A stretch of 43,738 nucleotides of DNA from Desulfofustis sp. (GTDB lineage: Bacteria > Desulfobacterota > Desulfobulbia > Desulfobulbales > Desulfocapsaceae), in NCBI GenBank assembly GCA_013042475.1, contig JABDQA010000019.1, forward strand, positions 1 to 43,738, in the 5' to 3' direction. The position numbers and the translations under genes are program-made. Below are positions 1 to 8,935 of this stretch, in pieces. Numbering within the stretch: the stretch's first letter is position 1; every line of letters begins with the position of its first letter. The notes under the pieces were generated by a model that made no database searches, was not told the origin of the DNA, and was given only the letters and a program-made list of their open reading frames with translations.

Positions 1-1
1 C

Positions 2-274
2 ATTGGAGTCAGAATTTCGTCAAATCGGGCTGCTGCTGAAATATGCCGTCAGGCTGGTGGAATGATTACGGCGACCAGTGCCAATGTCAGTGGTGAACAG
101 CCGGCCTGGTCGGTTGAGGAGCTGATAAGCAGCTTTTCGAGCTCAATAGAGCTGATTGTCGATGGTGGTCATCTTGACCAGGTACCGCCGTCAACAGTGC
201 TCAGGAGCGAGGGCAATGAACTGGTGTTGGTCAGGTCAGGCCGAATAGCTCTCGACGACATCAATGCACGGTAA
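2..274 (+). CDS. Sua5/YrdC/YciO-family L-threonylcarbamoyladenylate synthase, C-terminal part (5' end outside window)
   Basis: Open frame from base 2: IGVRISSNRAAAEICRQAGGMITATSANVSGEQ...DGGHLDQVPPSTVL; the ITATSAN-SG and PSTV motifs are typical of the family. Confidence 0.85.
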   Translation: MGVRISSNRAAAEICRQAGGMITATSANVSGEQPAWSVEELISSFSSSIELIVDGGHLDQVPPSTVLRSEGNELVLVRSGRIALDDINAR

Positions 275-288
275 AGCCAGATTCGGTC

Positions 289-1971
289 CTATCTGGTAAG
301 ATGCCGGTATTTGATACGCTGCGGTTGATCTGCCGCGGCGCCAAGTCTTTTTTTCCTGTCCTTTTCATAATCGGAGTAGTTGCCTTCGAACCACACGGTT
401 TGCGAATCCCCTTCAAAGGCCAGGATATGGGTGGCGATCCTGTCAAGAAACCAGCGGTCGTGGCTGATGACGACAACACAGCCGAGATAGTTTTCAAGTG
501 CCTCTTCCAGGGCCCTCAGGGTATTGACATCAAGATCGTTGGTGGGTTCGTCAAGCAGTAGTACATTGCCACCGTCCTTGAGCATTTTAGCCAGATGAAC
601 CCTGTTTCTCTGACCTCCAGAGATCTGTGTGATTTTCTGCTGCTGGTCAGATCCGGAGAAATTGAACCTGGCCACGTAGGCCCTGCTGTTCACCTCTTTG
701 GTGCCGAGCCAGATGGTGTCCTGTCCTTCTGAAATGGCTTCAAATATGGTTTGATCGGGCACTAACGTATCTCTGCTCTGATCCACGTAGGTGAGTTTCA
801 CCGAATCACCGAGACTGATGGTTCCCTCATCAGGTTCCAGCTGATCGGTAATCATGTTGAACAGTGTGGATTTACCTGCCCCATTGGGCCCTATGACACC
901 GACAATACCTCCAGCAGGGAGGGTGAGCTCCAGATTTTGAAATAGAACCCGGTCGCCGAAACATTTCTTTACATTTTGGGCCTCGATAACCTTCTTTCCC
1001 AGTCGCGGTCCCGGGGGTATATAAATTTCCAGGTCTTTTACCTTGTCAGACGTACCTGAATCAAGCAGTTCCTGGTAGGAGTTGATTCGAGCCTTGGATT
1101 TGGATCGTCTGCCCTTGGGCGACATCCGTATCCATTCGAGTTCGCGCTGAAGAGTTTTCTGGCGGTGGCTTTCCTGCTTGTCCTCGACCGCCAACCGTTT
1201 CTGTTTCTGCTCCAGCCAGGAAGAATAATTACCTTTCCAGGGGATACCGGCCCCTCGGTCAAGTTCGAGGATCCAGCCGGCCACATTATCGAGAAAGTAG
1301 CGGTCATGGGTGACCGCGATTACCGTGCCGCTGTAGTCCTGTAAATGCCTTTCAAGCCAGGCTACCGTTTCGGCATCGAGGTGGTTGGTGGGTTCGTCGA
1401 GCAGGAGTATGTCTGGTTTTTTGAGAAGAATTCGGCACAGGGCTACTCGCCGTTTTTCACCTCCGGAAAGGACTCCGCATTTAGTGTCCGAAGGAGGGCA
1501 GCGCAGGGCATCCATCGCCATCTCCAATCTGCTGTCAATATCCCAGGCCGCCGACGCATCGAGTTTTTCCTGAACCTCAGCCTGTTTTTCAATGAGTGTC
1601 TGCATCTCATCATCGCTCATCGGTTCAGCAAATTTCTCGTTGATAGAATTAAATTCGGCCAGTAATGCCAGGGTGTGCTCTACTCCTTCCTCAACAATCT
1701 CTTTTACGGTTTTTTCGGGGTCAAGTAAAGGTTCCTGCTCCAGGTAATCGATTGTGTGGCCAGGGGCCAGGACGGTTTTACCGTCAAACTCTGTATCAAT
1801 ACCTGCCAGGATCCGAAGCAGAGTGGATTTCCCCGAGCCGTTCAAACCGAGAACTCCAATTTTGGCACCATAAAAATAGGATAGGGAAATACTCTTCAGA
1901 ACAGGCCTGTTGTTAAAATTCTTGCTCACCTTGATCATCGAATAGATGATTTTCTGATCATCATTGCTCAT
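289..1971 (-). CDS. ettA: Energy-dependent translational throttle protein EttA (ABC-F ATPase)
   Basis: 560 aa with two ABC domains (GLNGSGKST, LSGGEKRRVALCR, GPNGAGKST, ISGGQRNRVHLAK); full-length EttA-like N-terminus. Confidence 0.95.
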   Translation of the reverse strand: MSNDDQKIIYSMIKVSKNFNNRPVLKSISLSYFYGAKIGVLGLNGSGKSTLLRILAGIDTEFDGKTVLAPGHTIDYLEQEPLLDPEKTVKEIVEEGVEHTLALLAEFNSINEKFAEPMSDDEMQTLIEKQAEVQEKLDASAAWDIDSRLEMAMDALRCPPSDTKCGVLSGGEKRRVALCRILLKKPDILLLDEPTNHLDAETVAWLERHLQDYSGTVIAVTHDRYFLDNVAGWILELDRGAGIPWKGNYSSWLEQKQKRLAVEDKQESHRQKTLQRELEWIRMSPKGRRSKSKARINSYQELLDSGTSDKVKDLEIYIPPGPRLGKKVIEAQNVKKCFGDRVLFQNLELTLPAGGIVGVIGPNGAGKSTLFNMITDQLEPDEGTISLGDSVKLTYVDQSRDTLVPDQTIFEAISEGQDTIWLGTKEVNSRAYVARFNFSGSDQQQKITQISGGQRNRVHLAKMLKDGGNVLLLDEPTNDLDVNTLRALEEALENYLGCVVVISHDRWFLDRIATHILAFEGDSQTVWFEGNYSDYEKDRKKRLGAAADQPQRIKYRHLTR

Positions 1972-2025
1972 ATCTCTAATTCCTTTGGTCGATGGGAGAA
2001 ATAAATGACCACTCTACCGTGGAAC

Positions 2026-2063
2026 AAAAAAAAAGGGAACAGACGGATTGACCGCCTGTCCCC
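2026..2063 (-). terminator. Rho-independent terminator downstream of the rhodanese gene
   Basis: Minus strand GGGGACAGGCGG-TCAAT-CCGTCTGTTCCC followed by a T run. Confidence 0.8.
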
Positions 2064-2088
2064 TGGTTCTAGTCAGTTCTCTGAGTGC

Positions 2089-3438
2089 TTAGCCTTGTTT
2101 GGCCGGGATGATTATTGGGCAATCGCATTCCGCATCCGATATGTCAAGGAGCAGAAATTTGACGTCAAACCCGTTCCCGATTAGTTCCCTATAGGCAAGA
2201 TCGGCCCGGGCACCGGTGGAGCAATGGACGAAGATCCGTTTATCCTTTGGCAGTTCATTCATCCGTTTGGGGATTTCATCCAATGGTATATTAACCGTGT
2301 TGGTGAATATACCCAATTCAGCCACTTCGTCTTTGGTGCGGGCGTCGACAACGAAAGTGTCGGGCAACTCTCCCATTATCGCCTGACGAAATTCTGCGAC
2401 GGAGACCTCTCCCTTGCCGAGCTTTCTGACCCAGCGGATCTCATTGGAGAAGATCGGTCCTGATTCGACTTCAGCGCCCGAGGCCACCCAGCCCTGAAAA
2501 TTGCCTTTGACCATCGCAACTGTTTTGAAACCCTCATCTTTGAGGTCTTCGTATGCGTCCTGGGCTTCTTCCATGTTATCGCTGTAAACCACCACCGGGG
2601 CATTACGCGGAATGTCATCCATGCGGTTTTCAAGCTCATCATAATGTATCTGTACTGAGCGTGGGATTCTTCCCTTAACTGGAGCATCGCCTTTGCGCAG
2701 GTCGATGAGGACTATATTTCCCTTACCGACAAACTGATTGGAGGCATAAACCGGGTAACCTTCCTCACTCCAGGCAGGTTCACCAGCTAAAAATGCTCGC
2801 ACGTTGGTATAGCCAAGTTTTTTCGCCAGACCGGCGTTTGCGGTGGACATCCCTCAGGTATAGCCCCCACAGTAAAAGACGAGTAATTTATCTTTGTCTT
2901 GAGGCAGAACTTCAGCTTTTTTCTCTTTCAACTTAGGTACTGGAATCGACACCGCCGTTGGCAGATGTCCCTGGTTATAACGTAATTCAGGACGTGCATC
3001 TACTAAAGTCATAGGTACCTGATCCTCGAGGAGCTGGTACAATTCATCAACGTTAATCTCGGTGACACCCTCGGGAAGCTTGGCAAGTTTGGGTTTGATC
3101 ACCGTGGCAAACTTGTCTTCTCCGCGCTGCTCCCACCTGATGATCGCCGCTTCTCCTTTTTTGGCATATTCTATGCCCTCGGTTTGGTCATCGAAGCGCA
3201 CCATCATGGTTTTGGCGGCAGCCCCGCTGCCGACAGTGATTGAGATGGTTTTAGCTTTGTTGGAGCGGCCAACTACTGGTCCTTTTAAGACAAATGGGTC
3301 CTTCTTCTCGGCAACCGCAGGCTTGGCTTCCTGGCTGGCCGTGGTGGCACCTTGCTGTTGAGCGCACCCTGACATAATCAGCGCCAGCATCAATGCCACA
3401 GGAATGAAATTAATAAAACTTCTGATCTTCATTGTCAT
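2089..3438 (-). CDS. Candidate selenoprotein: triple-rhodanese-domain lipoprotein with in-frame TGA (2856..2854) as Sec
   Basis: ORFs 2854..3438 and 2089..2850 are in the same frame, separated by TGA GGG. Read-through gives ...LLVFYCGGYT-U-GMSTANAGLAKKLGYTNVRAFLAGEPAW.... Lipobox-like MSGC at N-terminus; third rhodanese domain has VHCSTGAR. Confidence 0.88.
2824..2836 (-). promoter_or_regulatory. Putative bacterial SECIS hairpin of the rhodanese gene
   Basis: 17 nt after the TGA: CGCC-GGUCU-GGCG (4 bp stem, loop GGUCU). By eye, not folded. Confidence 0.6.
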
Positions 3439-3609
3439 GTCTCCCGTGTGATTTTTTAGTATGGCAGTTATCTGCGAATGAAAGCACTACGATGATCACC
3501 ACAGATACGTAATGGATAAATTAAATAATTAAACGATTAAAAATGTACCACAAAACTTATCTTGTGCAACGTATTTTTTCCTACAACCGGTTATCTCAGC
3601 AGGCAGAAT

Positions 3610-3644
3610 AAAAGCCCGCATACACTAAGCATACGGGCTTTTTC
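3610..3644 (-). terminator. Terminator-like hairpin downstream of the cytochrome gene
   Basis: AAAAGCCCG...CGGGCTTTTT inverted repeat between the cytochrome stop (3666) and the rhodanese start (3438). Confidence 0.65.
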
Positions 3645-3665
3645 AAAAAAACAAGGATCAGCGGT

Positions 3666-5009
3666 TTACCTCCAGATCCACTCGGTTTTCAGGTCGATGG
3701 TTTTTTCCTCTTCGAAGAATACCACTTCATTTCCGTCAAACTCACCGAAGGGGACATAGTATAAGGTCACCGTCACATTCAGTTCGTCTTTGAGAAGTTC
3801 ACGCCTGGTTTTCCCATCTTTTTCGACATCTTCAAATGGGTAGGCTATCTCAAAGGTTTCATGGGTGCTCTTCAATGGAGCCAGGCTCGTTTCGCGCAAA
3901 ATACCACTCTTTTCATAGGGCCCCCGGCCCATTTCTTTACCTCGTCCAAACCTTCCGGGAAAAGGCATGTAAATGCGCTGCTCATTGTAAACAACGGTCT
4001 CATCGCTCGTCTCGGCGGTCACATCCAGGACCAGCCTATTCGGAGTCGGTCAGCCGTCTGGTATGGCATGCCCGGATTTATTGTACATCGAAACATCGAT
4101 GACTCCAATGGGGACGACTCCTTCTTCTTTGTTTTTCCGCCAGAAAAGTGACTGGGACTCCACCTTGACGTCAAGAGCCATCTCGATCATGGAGTCGTCA
4201 CGGTAGGATTGCATGTTGTGCCCCAGTTCCGATTTATACATATGGCATTCCTGACAGGACTCGCTTCCCCCGTGGGCAACATAGGCAAACAGATAGCTGC
4301 CGTATGCGGTGGCACACTGTGAGGGGTGTTCCAGCTCGAAATTAGGCCCCTGGCCATGACACTGACCGCAGAAAATGGATTCGCCGATTGCAGGAGCTTC
4401 TGCCATCAGAGAATACTCATCGTCGTCGTGATCGCCTTCCTGCCCCCCATATACCGTATCGGGCTGTGGGTAGCCATCGGCGTACTTATGGATCAAGGCT
4501 ATTTTGTTATGGCAGACCATGCAGCCAATATTCAGGCTTTCGATGGTCTCCTCCAACTCTTCGGCTTTATCATCATCACCATCTCGATAGGCCTGCTGCC
4601 ATCCCCTGATGGTGGCGACTATCTCACGGGCCACGTCATCGGTGGCTTCATCGAGTTGCGGCAAATGACATTTGGCACATAGCATCAGGTGTTCTACCGT
4701 GATATCGTCGTCACTTTTGACACCTGAATAAGGAAATAGCTTTAGTCCTTTTTCAATTGTCGTAATGATCGTGGGAGCGGTTCTGGGGGAGCCGAGGACA
4801 GATCGAGCGTGCAAAGATTCTTCCCACTCATCGTATATTTCTTCGTGACAGTCCGCGCACCTGCTTGAATCATACCGCTCGGCTAGTTCGGCAATTGTCG
4901 TCGCCTTGGGCGGTGGTTCCGGCTTCGGCCCCCCGGCGCCAGATGCATTAAGGGCCAGCATTATGCAGCCGGCACAACCGATCAGCCCGAAAATTAAAGC
5001 TCTTTTCAT
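3666..5009 (-). CDS. Candidate selenoprotein: secreted pentahaem c-type cytochrome with in-frame TGA (4052..4050) as Sec
   Basis: ORFs 4050..5009 and 3666..4022 share one frame. Read-through gives ...MYNKSGHAIPDG-U-PTPNRLVLDVTAETSDETVVYNEQRIYMPF.... Five CxxCH motifs (CADCH, CAKCH, CMVCH, CGQCH, CQECH) and a signal peptide. Confidence 0.85.
4024..4044 (-). promoter_or_regulatory. Putative bacterial SECIS hairpin of the cytochrome gene
   Basis: UCC-(GAAU)-AGG-CUGGU-CCU-GGA immediately 3' of the TGA; GGUC at nt 18-21 after TGA. By eye, not folded. Confidence 0.5.
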
Positions 5010-5248
5010 AATTCCTCCTTGGTTAAGTATTAACGGGTTGAAAAAGGAAAAGAAAAACAGGCGGCCGGGGATGGTAATAATGTCTCTGGCCGCAAGGGTG
5101 AGCGCGAGAAGGGTATCAAGTGTGTAAGCGGTGATATAAGCACCAGATCAACTCCAAATTATCGTGTATTTGCAAAACACCAAAACTATTGTTTTGCCTA
5201 CTGTAATAGCGGCTGAAAGTCAATTGCCACAATGTCATATAGAATAAA

Positions 5249-6556
5249 TTAAATAATTGATATTACTGGCAATGTATCTCGGTTAAAAAAATGGTGGGCG
5301 GCGAGATAGATCAATTCCGGATCCATAGCACCGGTGACCTCCCGTATTGAGTGCATCGCCCAGGTCGGAACGCCAACATCGACACCTTCAACACCTAGTA
5401 CGGCGCTGGTCAAGGGACCGATGGTCGAACCGCAAGCCATATCGCTTCTCATGATGAAATCCTGGGTCTGCACGCCGATCTCAGCGCACAGCAATTTGAA
5501 CATAGCGCCACTGCGCGAGTTAGAGCAGTAGCGCTGGGAGCTGTTTATCTTAATGACAGGACCCTTGTTCAATACGACCTGGTGGTCGGTGTCGCCCTTG
5601 TCGGAGAAGTTGGGATGGCTGGCGTGGGCGTTGTCGAATGAGATGAAAAAAGAGCGGTTGATGGCCATGGCTTGATCTTCAACACTGCCGCATATTCTGG
5701 CTAAGACTGATGAAGAAAAATTGCTTAAAGCGCCGCTGCTGCTGGTTGAGCCTATTTCTTCATGGTTGGTGAATATGAGCATGCAGTTCGAAGGGCCCTC
5801 TTTATCCAGGAGTGCCTGTAAAGCAATGAAACAACTCAGCAGATTATCGAGTCTCGGCCCACATATGAACTCGTGGTCAAGTCCGAAGTAACGGGGCGGG
5901 GCGCAGTCGTAGCAGAAAAGATCGTAGCCGAGAACCGAACGGGCGGCGAGGTCACTATTGGCTGCGTTGAGGCGTTCGAGCAGCAGACAATGCCACTGGT
6001 CCTCCGAGGAGACATTCTGGGCAAATATGGGGCAGATATCATTCTGAGCGTTTATCTCTTTGCCCTCATTAACTTTTCTGTCCAGGTGAATGGCGAGACT
6101 TGGTATGTAGAGAACCGGCTTTTGAAAGTCGATGAGACAGGAGCAGGCGGATCCGTCTTCGGTGAGAACGGTTACTCTACCTGCCAGAGAAAGCTCCCGG
6201 TCAAACCAGGTGTTGAGCAGTACACCTCCATACTTCTCTACGCTGAACTGGAAATATGGAGAGAGGGGAGAGCGCGGATGGGGCTTGAGTTGAAGACTGG
6301 GGCTGTCGGTATGGGCCCCGGCAATTCTGAAACCTTGTTGGGTGAAATTTCCCTTACCAGTGGTGAACGCGACCACTGAACCATTTCTGGTAATCGCATA
6401 TTTTCCCTCTTGATCGATGGCCCATTTCTCATTTTCATTGAGAATGTTAAAGCCGGCGATCTTCAGAATTCGGACGATATTGGCGGCGGCGTGAAATGGA
6501 GTTGGGGTTGAGCCTATAAATGTAAAAAGCGAATCGGGTAGGGACTGATTACTCAT
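5249..6556 (-). CDS. apeB: M18 family aminopeptidase (DAP2/ApeB-like)
   Basis: 435 aa; AGAHTDSPSLQLKP, FTNHEEIGSTSSSGA, RSDMACGSTIGP motifs of family M18. Confidence 0.92.
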   Translation of the reverse strand: MSNQSLPDSLFTFIGSTPTPFHAAANIVRILKIAGFNILNENEKWAIDQEGKYAITRNGSVVAFTTGKGNFTQQGFRIAGAHTDSPSLQLKPHPRSPLSPYFQFSVEKYGGVLLNTWFDRELSLAGRVTVLTEDGSACSCLIDFQKPVLYIPSLAIHLDRKVNEGKEINAQNDICPIFAQNVSSEDQWHCLLLERLNAANSDLAARSVLGYDLFCYDCAPPRYFGLDHEFICGPRLDNLLSCFIALQALLDKEGPSNCMLIFTNHEEIGSTSSSGALSNFSSSVLARICGSVEDQAMAINRSFFISFDNAHASHPNFSDKGDTDHQVVLNKGPVIKINSSQRYCSNSRSGAMFKLLCAEIGVQTQDFIMRSDMACGSTIGPLTSAVLGVEGVDVGVPTWAMHSIREVTGAMDPELIYLAAHHFFNRDTLPVISII

Positions 6557-6622
6557 AACTGCCTGAATGGTTTTGATTCAACGGTAAGGGAAGCATACCA
6601 GAGAATGGCACATGCCATGCAA

Positions 6623-7627
6623 CTACTGGTATTTGACCTTCAAGTCATAGAGCGTATCAAGGTAGAAATCGCGCATTTGCAATTTTATCCGGCTCGACTC
6701 TATTTCGATGATCAGATTATCGATCGCATCCTTAATGGCGATCCCGTATTTATTTCTCCCTTCGCGGTTTGCCTGTTCAATGATGAGAATAGAATAAAAA
6801 TTGACCACCATGCGTGACATGGAATCTCTGCGGAACAGGTAGAGCCTGCCGCCCATGGTATTGAGGAAAAATCCAGCGTAGGAATAAAGAGGGTCATGAC
6901 CAATTTCGAGGTTGAAACGTGTTTTGAGACACTCTGGCTCTTTGGTGAGCCTGTAGAAATCGAACAGTGTCTGTTCGAATGTCGCACGTTCTCGATCGAG
7001 GATGCCTTTAAGTAAAAGAATATTTTTTTTGCCGATTATACGGAAAAAATGTGCAGTATTTTGAAGAATTGTAAACAAATCATCAGTTTCGCCGCTGACG
7101 ATGGGAGGGTTGTTTACAAGTTTCTGGATGAGTTCTGGAAAATAGACCGAACTAGGGGATGCGAGCTGAAAATCTTTGATATATTGCCTGCTATCGAGCG
7201 TATTTAAGAAAGTTTCAACATTATCCGCCAGTTCACTGCACGATAGATCCTGATCCCCCCCAGCACCAAAAGGGGATACGCCTTGAGCACCGGTACCACC
7301 ACTTTCTCCTGGCAGACCAGAAGTCGCTTGCTCTGCTGAATCCGATCGATCAGTGGTACCGGCGGAATCGACCTGGCTGAGTTCCAGTGTGCCAGTTGAT
7401 GCATCACCATTCTCAGGTGTTCCAGCAGAACCGACGACTCCTGTACTCTGCTGCGAATCGGGAGATAAACCGATAGTGTTACGAAATCCAGTTATGGACT
7501 CCGGGCTCAGAAAGAATACCAGGAGCAAGATTAAGATTACGATTGTCAGCAAGGCGATGATTATATAAGGGATAATCGATCTGGAGCCGCCAGGTTTGTC
7601 GAGTTGCTCTAAGCCTTGGTCTTCCAT
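6623..7627 (-). CDS. Hypothetical single-pass membrane protein
   Basis: 334 aa; one TM segment (IIPYIIIALLTIVILILLLVFFL) followed by a low-complexity linker; no family recognised. Confidence 0.65.
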   Translation of the reverse strand: MEDQGLEQLDKPGGSRSIIPYIIIALLTIVILILLLVFFLSPESITGFRNTIGLSPDSQQSTGVVGSAGTPENGDASTGTLELSQVDSAGTTDRSDSAEQATSGLPGESGGTGAQGVSPFGAGGDQDLSCSELADNVETFLNTLDSRQYIKDFQLASPSSVYFPELIQKLVNNPPIVSGETDDLFTILQNTAHFFRIIGKKNILLLKGILDRERATFEQTLFDFYRLTKEPECLKTRFNLEIGHDPLYSYAGFFLNTMGGRLYLFRRDSMSRMVVNFYSILIIEQANREGRNKYGIAIKDAIDNLIIEIESSRIKLQMRDFYLDTLYDLKVKYQ

Positions 7628-7936
7628 CAGGTCTAGGTAGGTAAATTATTGAAATAGTAGTAATCTGCCTCGACCCAATATAACGGGTCGCCGATCATAA
7701 GTCACGAGGGAAATAATCATCGTCAAGGGGCTCAAAAGACATAGATATTCAAGATCTTAGTGGCATAAAGATTAGGATGAACTGGTTTAATTATGAATGG
7801 CCGTTCACCAACCTTTTATACTTGACGGTCTGAGGTGAAAACACTATTTTAAGCGACTGTTTTAACGAACAAGCAGGTCTGTTCATGACTTGCCTTGAAG
7901 CCTTTAAACAATCAACATTTATCGGAGGATAAAAAA

Positions 7937-8866
7937 ATGACTGTATGCGTAGTTGGCCACTCGAGCCCGGATACCGATTCTGTAACTTCTGCCATAGCTT
8001 ATGCTGCTCTTCTCAATGCTCAGGGAACTGATGCTAAAGCCTGTATGCAGTGCGATGCTGATGGGCTCAATCCCGAATCCAAGCTTGTGCTCGACCGTTT
8101 CGGTCTGGCCGCCCCGGAAGCAATTGCCGATGCCGGTGGCAAGCAGCTAGCTCTTGTTGATTTCAGTGATATTGCCCAGGGCCCTGCAAATCTTGGTGAT
8201 GGTGAAGTCGTGGCTATCGTCGATCATCATAAGATTGGTGATGTGACCACCAACAACCCAATCCTTTTCCGAGCCGAACCGGTTGGCTGCACCGGTACCG
8301 TTCTCAACAAGATGTTCAAAGAAGCTGGTGTTGAAATACCCAAAAATGTTGCTGGCGGCATGCTCTGCGCAATTCTGAGTGATACTGTGAATTTTAAGTC
8401 GCCCACCTGTACCGACGATGACAAAGCTGCAGTCGCAGAGCTTAAGGAAGTTGCTGGTGTCACAGATACCGATGAGCTCTTCATGGATATGCTCAAAGCC
8501 AAGTCTGCGGTTGATGGCGTCCCCGCCAAAGATCTGCTTTTCCGCGATTACAAGGATTTTGATATGAAGGGCAACAAAGTTGGTGTTGGACAGCTTGAAC
8601 TTGCTACCATCGATCAGGTGACTGCTGTTCGTGACGAGTTGGTCAAAGCAATGGAAGAGGTCAAAGCCGATGGTCGTCATTCTGTACTGCTTATGCTCAC
8701 CGACGTGGTCAAGGAAGGAACTGACCTGGTTGTTATTTCCGACGATCCTGCCATGATCGAAAGCGCTTTCAACTCCAAGTTGGACGGTGGCTCGATGTGG
8801 ATTGATGGCATGATGAGCCGCAAGAAGCAGACAGTACCCAATCTGCAGGAGGCATTCGGCTGCTAA
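7937..8866 (+). CDS. ppaC: Manganese-dependent inorganic pyrophosphatase
   Basis: MTVCVVGHSSPDTDSVTSAIAYA..., DHHKIGD (DHH family); GGAGG RBS just before ATG 7937, so the listed start at 7895 is probably too early. Confidence 0.93.
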   Translation: MTVCVVGHSSPDTDSVTSAIAYAALLNAQGTDAKACMQCDADGLNPESKLVLDRFGLAAPEAIADAGGKQLALVDFSDIAQGPANLGDGEVVAIVDHHKIGDVTTNNPILFRAEPVGCTGTVLNKMFKEAGVEIPKNVAGGMLCAILSDTVNFKSPTCTDDDKAAVAELKEVAGVTDTDELFMDMLKAKSAVDGVPAKDLLFRDYKDFDMKGNKVGVGQLELATIDQVTAVRDELVKAMEEVKADGRHSVLLMLTDVVKEGTDLVVISDDPAMIESAFNSKLDGGSMWIDGMMSRKKQTVPNLQEAFGC

Positions 8867-8895
8867 GCATTTATTCTTACCAAAATGCAATCCGA

Positions 8896-8928
8896 GGCCC
8901 GGTTCCAGTGGAACCGGGCCTTTTTTTT
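8896..8928 (+). terminator. Rho-independent terminator of ppaC
   Basis: GGCCCGGTTCC-AGT-GGAACCGGGCC followed by TTTTTTTT. Confidence 0.95.
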
Positions 8929-8935
8929 GGGTGAA

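Noticed and set aside
5873-6379. 168-aa ORF antisense to apeB
   Set aside because: Shadow ORF with no domain; apeB is intact on the other strand.
7628-7936. Possible riboswitch in the 300-nt leader of ppaC
   Set aside because: Only a weak GAACA...TGTTC inverted repeat seen; no recognisable riboswitch core.
8147-8890. 247-aa ORF antisense to ppaC
   Set aside because: Shadow ORF opposite a clearly conserved gene; no recognisable domain.
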